Part shown: in pieces, positions 50,034 through 59,198 of the stretch
Position numbering within the stretch: position 1 is the first letter of the stretch
Layout: every line of letters begins with the position of its first letter
Source of the DNA: Penium margaritaceum
Taxonomy: Eukaryota; Streptophyta; Zygnematophyceae; Desmidiales; Peniaceae
DNA length: 64,000 nt
Assembly (NCBI GenBank): GCA_023375785.1
Contig: SZWC01001202.1
Span: 208,820-272,819, forward strand
Direction of reading: 5' to 3'
Position numbers and translations under genes: made by a program
The notes under the pieces: model-generated
Told to the model about the DNA's origin: nothing
Database searches by the model: none
Seen by the model: the letters and a program-made list of their open reading frames with translations, nothing else

Positions 50034-51188
50034 ATGGCACGCAATCGAGGCACGAGGTCCGCGCCTTCGTCGTGGGGGGGTGGATCCTCCCGATGGCAGC
50101 TACGCCGCCCTGCTCTTAACACGGGCGCAGGGCACTGCCCGGCACGGACACCAACACCACCAACGGGGACAGCGGCTCTACTACGGCAGGGTCCCACAAC
50201 AATGACTGCGCCTGTAAGGACACCAGCACCACCCACGGCCGCAAGAGGCGTGCCCCGACCTGGCTCGGTGACAAGAACTCCGCCAAAACCAGTGACGGCC
50301 ATCCTAGCAGCGGCTGCGGCCTCACCGCGGCCTAGCCCGGACGCAGGGACGACCTTGATACCAACCACAACACCGGCAGCAGCAATCCCACCGCGGTCCA
50401 GCCCTGCGGAACGGACACCAACGCAGGTCACGCCCTGCGGCCAAGTCACCAGGCCATCCCGACAGGGTCCGGCCACAAGCACACCGACACGGACCCTCAG
50501 ACGCATGGAGCCAGTGGCAGGGGCAACCGAGGCAACAACAAGAACAACCGCTACACCAACACCAAGCCCGCGAGATGGGGCCTGGACCCTGATCACCCCA
50601 GTCCCCTTCCCGGCTACGACGATACTCTCTCACTCGTCGCCGACCTCGCGTGGAAGTCCAGCTCGAAAACCCGCACACCCCCTGCTGGGCACAGGAACAA
50701 TGATGAAAGGGGCAAGGACGTACCTTGAAGAAAGCTCGGGAGACAGCAGGGAGCAGCCCAAGGAAGCCCTACTACTTGAAGTAGTGAGCATCGCTATGCT
50801 CCAACTGCTAACAGAGATCCCGGAAGTGATCCGTGTGGAGTTGGAGGATTCACTATTCGGCAAGATGTGGCAGGTGGTGGTGAAGGGAGCAGCAACGGGG
50901 GTTCTAGCCCTCGGATTGCACTTAAGGAAGATGCTTTTGCTAGAAACAGCAGGCACAGAACGCCTTATCCTGGCGTTGCGAGACAGCCTGAGTATCACAC
51001 CACGGGTGGCAAGTGACATGACTGGCGTCGCGGAACTGTTGGACACTCAGCGGGCAGACCCATCACTGGAAGCCGCTCGAGTGTGGTGGAACAGGGTGCG
51101 GAAGGACCAACGGAGCAGTCCGGAGAGACGGTACGTGCATGTGCTCCAGGAGAGGGCCGGAGCCCTTAGTCTGTATCATGTGAATGAT
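50034..51188 (+). CDS. Giant element, Pro/Thr-rich segment and helical segment of unknown role
   Basis: An open frame of 385 residues starting MARNRGTRSAPSSWGGGSS. Residues 1-220 are low complexity, rich in Pro, Thr, Ala and Arg. Residues 220-385 look folded and helical (KEALLLEVVSIAMLQLLTEI, VVVKGAATGVLALGLHLRKM, TERLILALRDSL, RRYVHVLQERAGALSLYHVN). No family is recognised. It lies between the second protease and the integrase front; it may be a spacer of the polyprotein or a separate protein. Confidence 0.45.
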
Positions 51189-51389
51189 TAGGCACCCGGA
51201 TCGGCGGAAGCACCACGGCGAAGATCCGCGGCAGACGAGTGGAGGTGGGGATACTTGCTCAACCTCGTCTATGCCAGGTGGAGTGTTCAGTATCCGCAAG
51301 AGGAGAGATCGCGGCTTGCTGACACACAAGTACCCGAGGGATGCTGGATGGAAGCCATGGAAAAGTGCTGGACGTTGACGCTCTAGAAT

Positions 51390-54164
51390 GTGATATGCAA
51401 CAGGGTAGCGACAGCGGTTGCGGAAGCACACTGGACCATGGTGCGAGAAAAAGGACTGCATCTCAAGCAAGAAGAGGTGCGACACTGGACCAAGGAGGCC
51501 GCGGAAGTATGCCAAGAGGACAAGAGCAGGAGGGATGCGGAGGCGGAAAAGGCTCGTGAATACACCCAGCCCTCCTCTCAGTTGCAGCAGATGCAAGAAT
51601 GCCTGCGGAAAGAATGGGAGGAGGAGGCAGCCGAGACAAAACGGGCGGCCGCAGAGGCTGCGGTGAAAGAGGCCCGACTTACAAAGGAGTGGGAAGCGGT
51701 GGCTAAGGCAGATACGAAAGCTATGGAGGAACTCATAAGGGAAATCATGGGGGAAGCAGAAGCAGTAGCGGCTGCGGCGAATGCAGAGGCAGCAGCAGAA
51801 GTAGCGGTGGCAACGGCGGCGAAGGCAGAGGCAGCAGCAGCAGTGGCAACGGTGGCAACGGCACAAGAAAAAGAGGTAGCAGTAGCGACAGCAGAGGCAA
51901 TGGCAGCAGCGACAGAGAAGGCAGCAGGAGCAGCAGCCACGGAGGCACAAGTAGCAACAAAAACACGAGCAACCGCAGAGGCGGCCGGAGTAGGACCAGG
52001 TAGCACAGCGACACAAGCAGCAAGGGAAGCGAAAACAGACAGAGCCGCGACGAGGCAGGCAGCAGCAAAAGGAGAAGAGAAGATGAGGAAGAGGTACAAG
52101 GCTGATGCCAAGCGCCACCGCCCGGAGCCATCCGCTTGCTCCCTCCGGCGGAGGGCACAACTTCAGGCCCAAGCGGCGGCAGTGGTGCGAAAAGCAGCAC
52201 CAACGCAAAGCCAGTACGGAACAACGGTGCCGGCAGACACTGGCCGAAGTGAGGAGCCGGTGCAGACTCTCCCGGAGGAAACCACTCCTACTCCGAAAGG
52301 AAAGAGGAAGGCGGAAGAGGCAGCGGCCGCGGAGCCACGGAGAGAGAAAAAACCTCGTGCACATGAAGGCCCGAGCCCCAGTGTAACTGCGGAACACTTA
52401 GCGCAAGCCCAGCGGGAGGCCGCACAGGCAGCTGAGCTCCTAATGGTAGTCTTCCGCAGAGTCCAGATGCCAGCGGAAATGGTGCGGGCACCATTGAGGC
52501 CTGTCTTGGGCAAAGCCGCTACAGCAGCCGCACGCAAGGGGGCAAAAAAGAGGAGACGCACAGAGAAAGAGGCGGCGGTGATGGTGGCTTCCAAAATCAG
52601 TGAGTCGCTGGGAGGCTCGGAAGAGGAACAGCCCATCACACGCAGCCAGGGGCTACTACGGGCTCCGGGAACTGCTCCGCAGAGAAAAGAGGAAGTGATT
52701 GAGCTACACCTCGCTGCTGGACACGGCAGACGACCGAGCGGCCTCGCTGAGAGCAGGCTGCGAGATCAGTGGGATGAAGGCAAACTTCGAGCGGTTGGCA
52801 TCCTTTGGTTGTTCCCTGCACCTGATTCATGGGACAGGGAGCTGCCGGTCTATGATGAAGACAACCGCCAGACGTTTGAGGTGTTGAAAGCGGAGCAGGA
52901 TGGAAGGCGAGCGCGTGGACTGCCGGCAAGAATGCCGGAGACAAAGCGAAAGCCGGGGGAAGCGGTGACAGAGAAAGTGGGAAGGAAGGGGCCCATGGAG
53001 ACGCAGGACTGGCGGATCTGGCAGACCGTGCACATCCTTCTCCGCGCCAACAGCAAAGAGCATAAGAAAGCAGAGGTGCAAAAGGTGTACGCGGATCTAG
53101 AAGCATGGCTAGGCGTGGAATTCGACGGGAGGAAAAAGGATGATCTAGCCTGTCTGTGCGAGCATTATGCATGGGAGGACGGCCGTCTCTGGAGATTGAC
53201 TCAGCGCGTCTTGTGGGTATCCCCACCCACGGTGCACACGGCAGTTGTGGAGGCCTACCACCACCATCACCACACGGGTACGCAGGCGCTAAAGGATTGC
53301 CTGACGCCCATCATTCACGTACCGAACCTGGCGGCTCTCATCAAAGAGGTAGTGCAGCACTGCGCCCCCTGCAAACAAGCGCGGAAAACCACACCGCGGG
53401 ACCAGCCGCTGCTCCAGCCTTCTCCTATCGACGAACCGCTAGAGAAGATCATCATCGACTTTCACGGCCCCCACGTGCACTGCGACCAAGGGAATCGGTA
53501 CTGGATTACAACGGTGGACCACTTCACGAAGTACCTCTGGGTCCGCACTGTGCCCAACAAAAGCTCAGCCACCACGGCAAGGTTCATCGGCAAGGAAATC
53601 TTTTACCGTTTTGGTGGGTGTAGCGTGGTACAATACGACAACGGCACAGAGTTTATGGGGGCCTTCAGAGAGGAGGTGGAGGAATGGGGGGTCCGCCATG
53701 TACACTCCGGGCGGTACCGGCCAGAGTCTCAAGGACAAGTGGAGCGAGTGCATGAAATACTCGAGCGAGCAGTGGCCACCGCAGAGGGCAGCAGCTGGAC
53801 TGAGAAACTGAGGAAGACGGCGTACTTCATCAACACAACACCCAGCCGAGCAACCTCCTTCTTGCCCCACATGCTACTCTTCGGACAACCACCGCGGGCA
53901 GCAATGGGCATGCCCCAGAAGCCGCTAAGGCTACCCCTCGCTCCGGAGGAGCAAGAGAAGCTCTCGGAGGAGGAGAAAGACAAGGAGGTCGCGGAATGGT
54001 TCCACGAGCGCTGTGAAAGGACCAAGGCCATGCGGGCGGAGGCGCGGTTGAGGGGTTCGGTCGTTGCCTGGCGCGGATGTGATGCGGCCAACCGACGGTT
54101 AAACCATGGGCCCATCAAGGAGGGCCACTTGGTGTATCTCCGCCCCTTCCCCAGTGCGGGGTGA
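51390..54164 (+). CDS. Giant element, integrase with long coil-rich N-terminal extension
   Basis: A 924-residue open frame. Residues 1-260 are Ala/Glu/Lys-rich and coiled-coil-like. Residues 260-400 are basic with nuclear-localisation-like KGKRKAEE, RREKKPRAH and KGAKKRRRTEK. Integrase starts near residue 540 (DWRIWQTVHILLRANSKEHK). The zinc-binding end is at about 53250-53373 (His run, CAPCKQARK). The DDE core has IIDFHGPHVHC near 53450, VQYDNGTEF near 53629 and ESQGQVERVHEI near 53724. The C-terminal end is GPIKEGHLVYLRPFP. Integrases of this family usually lack such a front. The His-rich YHHHHHTGTQ segment is also odd. The first Met may not be the true start. Confidence 0.8.
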   Translation: MICNRVATAVAEAHWTMVREKGLHLKQEEVRHWTKEAAEVCQEDKSRRDAEAEKAREYTQPSSQLQQMQECLRKEWEEEAAETKRAAAEAAVKEARLTKEWEAVAKADTKAMEELIREIMGEAEAVAAAANAEAAAEVAVATAAKAEAAAAVATVATAQEKEVAVATAEAMAAATEKAAGAAATEAQVATKTRATAEAAGVGPGSTATQAAREAKTDRAATRQAAAKGEEKMRKRYKADAKRHRPEPSACSLRRRAQLQAQAAAVVRKAAPTQSQYGTTVPADTGRSEEPVQTLPEETTPTPKGKRKAEEAAAAEPRREKKPRAHEGPSPSVTAEHLAQAQREAAQAAELLMVVFRRVQMPAEMVRAPLRPVLGKAATAAARKGAKKRRRTEKEAAVMVASKISESLGGSEEEQPITRSQGLLRAPGTAPQRKEEVIELHLAAGHGRRPSGLAESRLRDQWDEGKLRAVGILWLFPAPDSWDRELPVYDEDNRQTFEVLKAEQDGRRARGLPARMPETKRKPGEAVTEKVGRKGPMETQDWRIWQTVHILLRANSKEHKKAEVQKVYADLEAWLGVEFDGRKKDDLACLCEHYAWEDGRLWRLTQRVLWVSPPTVHTAVVEAYHHHHHTGTQALKDCLTPIIHVPNLAALIKEVVQHCAPCKQARKTTPRDQPLLQPSPIDEPLEKIIIDFHGPHVHCDQGNRYWITTVDHFTKYLWVRTVPNKSSATTARFIGKEIFYRFGGCSVVQYDNGTEFMGAFREEVEEWGVRHVHSGRYRPESQGQVERVHEILERAVATAEGSSWTEKLRKTAYFINTTPSRATSFLPHMLLFGQPPRAAMGMPQKPLRLPLAPEEQEKLSEEEKDKEVAEWFHERCERTKAMRAEARLRGSVVAWRGCDAANRRLNHGPIKEGHLVYLRPFPSAG

Positions 54165-54179
54165 GAGGTAGGGGAGCCG

Positions 54180-54725
54180 CGGGAGGTGTACCGTGTGGCT
54201 AACGTTGAGGCGGGGCAAGTGTGGCTGGAAGGACCGGAAGGGTTCAGCGACCGTAGTTACCCGGCCATGGAATTTGTGCTGCTGCCACCAGCATGGCAAA
54301 CGCACAGCCTTGGGACGGGAGGTCGCCTGCCGCCTCTGAGACAGCGAAAGGGCTCGCGGGGATGGAGAGCGGAGGAGGTGCTGGACGTTTGCAAAAGGCA
54401 AGTGTCGTAGCAAGAGCAAGAATGGAGCCAGGAACCAGAGGAAATTGAGGAGGAGGAGTTTGATGTCCGTGAACTGGCCGCCGAGGAGGTGAGGAAGGAA
54501 CAACGGCGCGAGCCGTTGCGGCGGGGGCAACAGGAGGAGCAGCAGGAGGAGAGACGGCAAGAGCAAAAGGAGCAGCAAGACCCGAGAAAGGAGGCTGAAG
54601 GCAGGCTCGAGCCACAGCCCGAGCAGGCCTTAGCGAAGGTAGCCCAGCAGCAACCCCAGAAAGCACCACCGCAGACGAGGGTGCCGATGAGCCCCAAGGC
54701 CCTGGCTGACTACATTGGCCCGTGT
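54180..54725 (+). pseudogene. Giant element, post-integrase acidic Glu/Gln-rich linker
   Basis: Begins VYRVANVEAGQVWLEGPEGF, which could be the integrase C-terminal barrel. An acidic run (EEIEEEEFDV) and a Gln/Glu/Arg-rich coil (RREPLRRGQQEEQQEE, then QEQKEQQDPRKEAEG) follow. It links integrase to the Cys-rich region. Confidence 0.55.
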
Positions 54726-56035
54726 GTGTGATGCGGAGAAAATCTCCCTGCTGAACCACTCCTAAAGGTGGTGTGCCGGGTGTGCGAGAATCCAGCGCAC
54801 TAGTACGCCGGAGGAGCCTCCAAGACTTGCATCCGACAAAACCGCACCTGCCTGCGGTGTCTAAAGGAGGCTCCTGAACAGGAGGCCGTGAGGAAAAAGG
54901 ATGAGGAAGAGGGAGCAGGACCCGGCGCTGGGGGAGCACCACCGCGCGGAAGGTGGGACCCAGAAGAGGAGGAGGAGGAGGAAGAGGAGAAAGAAGAAGA
55001 AGGGCCTTTAGAGCAAAGGAGATATCCGCGCTCCGTTTCCGGTACAACGATGAGGCAGTGGCAGGCGGAGGGACGGGTCATGGCAGAAGAAAGAAGGAGG
55101 AAGGAACTAGAAGAAAAGAAATGCGCTCAATGCGGCCAATGATGGGGAGTGGTAGTGCAGGATTGTGGCGGATGCCTCCGTAAGATATGCACTGGTTGCC
55201 TGGCACCACCTCGTGATGGGCGCAGAGGGCAAAGCGGGGCTGCGGTGTGCACAAGGTGCAGGGAGGAAGGCGAGAAGCAAGGAGGCATTCGCAGAGAACC
55301 GCGAGTGAATGAGGAGAATCAGAGCAAGAGGAGGGACCGGGAATGGAAGGGTACCAATCCGCGACATGTCCCACATGCCTGAAAATGGTGCACGATGGGG
55401 AAAAGTGTGTTGTCTGCACGAGATCCGTGTACCGCAAATGCCTGGTGGTGGACAGCTCTGCTTGGAAAGGCCAATGTCACCAATGCGTGGGCAATGAGCT
55501 CCTTGAGGCAGACTGCTACCTCAGCTTCATTGTAGAAACCCGAGAACCTGCTTGCGCGGCCTTCCACGAGTGGATGGCGGAGTTCGACAAGGGATGTGGC
55601 ATGTGCTTGAAGATGTGCCATCAGCGATATGGGAAGAGGGGCAAGGAGGGAGTGTGGACATGCCACCAATGCTTGGCTTGGCCCAGAAAAGAAGATTGGA
55701 GTGCGCAAAACTCCGGGCTGCAGTGCTGCGGAGACGGATGCATGGAGATCGTCACAAGGACGGCATGTCACAGTGAGCACTGTGGAGGATGGGCTCATGC
55801 GTAGTGTGCTACAGAGGTGGGAAGGAATGAGGAAGGGTAGATGGTGTACAGCTGCACCAGTTGCAGGACATATGAACGGATCCCGCACTATGCAACCTGC
55901 AAGAGAAGATTAGGTGCGGAGGACATCACTGCAGGAGCCCGATGCGAGGGGTGCCAGCTGTATGAACATCAGGAGTACTCCGCAAGATATCAACGGGAGG
56001 GCAGAAATGTGGAAACGTACTGCCGCCCTTGCTAG
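54726..56035 (+). pseudogene. Giant element, Cys-rich zinc-finger-like region after integrase
   Basis: Four to five clusters of paired cysteines in series. One near 54730 has CRVCENPAH. Another at about 55118-55260 has CAQC, CGGC, CTGC and CTRC. A third at 55370-55490 has CPTCLKMVHDGEKCVVC and later CHQC. A fourth at 55600-55800 has CGMCLKMC, WTCHQCLAW, CCGDGC and CHSEHCGGWAH. A last at 55850-56035 has CTSC, CEGCQLYEH and YCRPC. An acidic poly-Glu stretch near 54963-55005 separates the first two. Spacing recalls PHD or RING treble-clef fingers, but no exact family could be assigned. It lies where chromoviruses have a chromodomain, so chromatin reading is a reasonable guess. Confidence 0.6.
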
Positions 56036-56109
56036 CGACGGCAGCGGTTGGGTCCCCCAGGAAAGTTCACACGCCTGTTGCGCTAAGGAGACTCTGGGAT
56101 AGAGTCTTG

Positions 56110-56133
56110 AAAAGGCGGGGTTTGGGGCATCAG
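56110..56133 (+). other. Giant element, polypurine tract
   Basis: A G-rich run (AAAAGGCGGGGTTTGGGG) lies directly before the TGTTAGG that opens the 3' LTR, as expected for the plus-strand primer. Confidence 0.65.
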
Positions 56134-57727
56134 TGTTAGGCGGGGATCCACCACATCTTCGCTGAGGAGAAGATGGATCCCCGGAGGGAAAATCGTTGCA
56201 ACCCACAAATCGCCAGAACGTGGCGTCCGCGATGAGAGAGCCGCGGAGGAGGATTAAGGAGCGAGCCGCGGAGCACTGAAGAACACGCAAGATACGCTGG
56301 CTCCCGTAACAAGATTGCGGTGGAGCGTGGGGTGGCGCGGAATCCAGCAGCGGTGAAGGAAAGAGGCGGGAAAAGTTGTCGCCAGGAAGCAGGAATTGAC
56401 AACGATCTTCCTACGGCTGTTGGAAGCAATGGCCGTGGAGAAGCCAAGAAGGGGGCGGGACAGCAGGGTGAGAATCCACGGTGGAAAGAGAACGTGTGCC
56501 GAGGCGCAGAGAAGTGGGAATGAAGCAGGAATGTCGGACGTACAGGGGCACCATCGACAAAACTAGACGTCAGGAAGAGGGCGGCAGGAGTTCGGCCAAT
56601 GAGAGACCAGGGTCTGCGGCGGTGATCAAGGAAGAGGAAAACCGGGAGGATGCACCACGCGAAGACAAAGATTCAAGGAAGAACACAAGACCGCGCGTAC
56701 CCAAGCTGGGGAGTAGAGGAAGAAGCAAGTAGTAGAGTAAGGAAGTGTGGAAGTGGTCTAGTGTGTTTGTGAAAGGACGAGACCCGTGGTGCGCGTAGCG
56801 CACCGCGCGAAGTCCATAGTAAAGGAAAGAGTGTGGTAGGAGAAGACTTAGGGAGCTAGGCATGGTGAATATAAAGTAGGAATGTAGCAGAGGAACGATT
56901 GTCCAAGGAACCAAAGATGCTTACCCTTTGTCTGACCTTGTGCAATCTGAGTTAATGCAAGCCTGCTTCCCACGTATGAGGCCAAAGCCCTGACTTGTTG
57001 AGAACCAGATTGCCTCCTTCTGTCTCATTAATCCGTGCAAGTGTCAGTTTGGTTCACACTCGCGCTTCCCTTTCTGAGATCCGCAGCTGTTCAAGGAGCC
57101 CTTAGGTTGCTCTCCACGGAGGCATTCCGCGGAGGACGAATACTTATCCTTTGAGTATGTGTGGAGCATACTGCTTGATCCGTTCCCAATCCTCGGTCCA
57201 ATCAGGACTCCGCTGAGAACTGTCATCATTAGGGAACGCAAGTTGGGTGAAGGGTGCTGATGGCGACTCCGCGGCCTTGCGCACGGTCACGGAACGGGGT
57301 TTCGCGGGCGTATGAGTCAGAGGCCACGAGGTGACAGACTCGCGTGTTGGCAAGGAGCGAGCCGCGGAGCACTACTCACGAGCGGGACCCTGAGAGTGTG
57401 AAGCATCCGCGGAAGACCAGGAGAGGTAGCGGAGGAGCGGCAAGCGGGTGCTGCCCGGAACCGCAGAACGGCGGAATCGCGGAGCAGACCAGATGCGGAA
57501 ATAGAGAGCGCAGAACGAACATTGTGTGCGGCAAAATTGGCGGCATCAGTGTCATGGTGCGGTGAGCGTGGACAGTTCTTTGCTCTTTGCTAGCAGAACT
57601 ACACGAGCCTTCAGATTCAGTCATTCATGTCGACAACCAGCTTCGTGCACAAGGATATGCAGAGGCGGCACCAGCAGCATTCACAGCAAGCTTCTGTACG
57701 CCACTTCTTGTCGCGGCGTGCAGCCAC
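56134..57727 (+). repeat. Giant element, 3' LTR
   Basis: Begins TGTTAGGCGG and matches 42200-43795 with scattered differences, including the TATA region near 56868. The match ends at GTGCAGCCAC, where a chromovirus LTR in plus orientation begins without its own first 125 or so bases. This edge is therefore a rearrangement joint rather than an insertion end. Confidence 0.87.
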
Positions 57728-58349
57728 GCCGCGGGGATGCGGGGATGCACGGACGCGAGGAGGAGGAACAAGCAAGCAAGAGCTGACGCGAGGGTCACGT
57801 CGGCGCTAGGGGGCTGTTTTGCACACAACCACCATGCGGCGTTCCGTAACCGCCACGCGAGGCTGACTTTTGCCCCCTCGGAGAATAGCGTATCGGATAC
57901 GCTATGCACCGAGGGGAGTGCACCGCCGAGAGCTCTCGGTAACAGCCGCGGTCAACAGCGCAGCAAACCTGTGGCTATGACCGTGCGACGGTTGCAGTAC
58001 TCCCGGTGGCGTGCGCAACACGGTGACCACACCCACCGCTGGGAGGCATACGGGAGCAACGAGGCGGCTTGCCGAACGACAAGATCAACCATCGATGTCG
58101 ACGATCAACGGCCGGGGACTTCTCGCACTAGGCATTAGGTGCAAGTAGAGCACCACCTTCAGGTGCAAGCAGATCACCGAGTTCAGGTGCAAGTAGCTTG
58201 TCATAGCAAGCTGAGAAAGTAGTAGGCTGAGGCCTGGGCTAGCTAGCCAGAGAATATAAATACCCTGTACATTGTTCATTATAATTAACCTGTACTTTCC
58301 AGCTCTGGCTTCCTAAAATCTCCAAGTCTATCTTTCCGCTGCGACTGTG
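57728..58349 (+). repeat. Chromovirus LTR fragment, plus orientation
   Basis: Matches the chromovirus LTR from about its 125th base (GCGGGGATGCACGGACGCGAGG) to near its end (CCGCTGCGACTGTG), including the 24-bp repeats and a TATA box (AATATAAATA near 58253). It is joined on the left to the giant element's LTR and on the right, tail to tail, to the minus-strand LTR. No coding region belongs to it. Confidence 0.88.
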
Positions 58350-58978
58350 TGGAGAGCACAGTCACAGCGGAAAGATAGACTTGGAGATGTCTGGAAGCTA
58401 GAGTTGGAAAATACAGGTTAATTACAATGAAGAATGTACACCGTATTTATACTGTCCGGCTGGCTAGCCCAGGCCTCAGCCTATTGCTTTCCTAGCTTGC
58501 TATGACAAGCTACTTGCACCTGAACTCGGTGCTCTGCTTGCACCTGAACCTGGTGCTCTACTTGCACCTAATGTGTATAACGAGAAGTCCACGGTGGTCG
58601 ATCGTCGAGATCGACGGTTGATCTTGTCTTTCGGTGAGCCGCCTCGTTGCTCGCGTATGCCTCCCGGCGGTGGGTGTGGTCACTGTGTTGCGCACGCCAC
58701 CGGGAGTGCTGCGACCGTCGCACGGTTGGAGCCACCCTTTGGCTGTCGCCGTTGACTGCGGCTGTTGCCGGGAGCTCCCGGCGGCGCACTCCCCTTGGCG
58801 GATAGCGTATCCGTTACGCTATTTGCCGAGGGGGCGTAAACCACCCTCGCGTGGTGGTTACGGAACGCCGCGTGGAGGTTCCGTGTGAAACAGCCCCTTA
58901 GCGCCGACGTGACCCTCACGTCGGCGCTTGCTTGCTCGCTACTCCTCCTCACGTCTGTGCATCCTCGCATCCGCGCAG
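57728..58978. repeat. Large inverted repeat of two LTRs, about 620-bp arms, 7-base centre
   Basis: Arms are 57728-58349 and 58357-58978, with TGGAGAG between them. The plus arm ends CTGCGACTGTG and the minus arm begins CACAGTCACAG. The arms are diverged copies of one LTR family, so pairing would be imperfect but long. A transcript across it would fold into a long hairpin, a possible source of small RNA. Confidence 0.85.
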
Positions 58979-59104
58979 TCGCGATCGAGCGGAGGTGAGC
59001 TCGACCGCGAGCCACTTTTGGGAAAAACGGAAAATTGCCCAGATGCCCCCAGAAACTCGTTCGAGGCCCCGAGTATGCCAGAAAAATAGGGGCACCTCAT
59101 TACA
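58350..59104 (-). repeat. Chromovirus copy 4, 3' LTR
   Basis: Opens TGTAATGAGG at 59104 on the minus strand. Contains the family's GC-rich half, the 24-bp repeats (around 58500-58570) and the TATA region. It forms the right arm of the inverted repeat. Confidence 0.9.
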
Positions 59105-59126
59105 CTCACCCCCCTCCCCCCGTCGG
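59105..59126 (-). other. Chromovirus copy 4, polypurine tract
   Basis: On the minus strand a run of G with few A (CGGGGGGAGGGGGG) directly precedes the LTR start, as in copies 1 and 2. Confidence 0.8.
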
Positions 59127-59198
59127 AGGCGCGACGTCCCGGCGCGCCTGAGGTACTCCTGGAGAACAGTGTTGGTACCCCCAACATGGAAGTTGATC

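Larger units (their letters stand above)
42200..57727 (+). mobile_element. Giant Ty3/Gypsy LTR retrotransposon with extra domains
   Basis: About 15.5 kb between two matching LTRs of about 1.6 kb. Order: LTR, Pro/Gln-rich gag, first protease, reverse transcriptase, RNase H, second protease-like domain, Pro/Thr-rich and helical segments, integrase with a long coil-rich front, an acidic Glu/Gln-rich linker, a Cys-rich region, polypurine tract, LTR. RT before integrase marks it as Gypsy. No chromodomain was seen. The flanks do not match: chromovirus pol on the left, chromovirus LTR on the right, no target duplication. LTR difference is about 6-7% by eye over the first 400 bp. CCGCGG/GCGGAG words are very frequent. 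It is broken, with many breaks (ten or more), although the integrase part is long and open. Confidence 0.9.

Noticed and set aside
51578-52397. Minus-strand Cys/Leu-rich frames opposite the giant element's coil region
   Set aside because: Antisense images of Ala/Glu-rich codon repeats; the composition explains them.
49500-54164. A separate nested element carrying the second protease and the integrase
   Set aside because: No internal LTR, primer site, polypurine tract or second reverse transcriptase was seen between 49000 and 54164, so a single element is the simpler reading. Not fully excluded.
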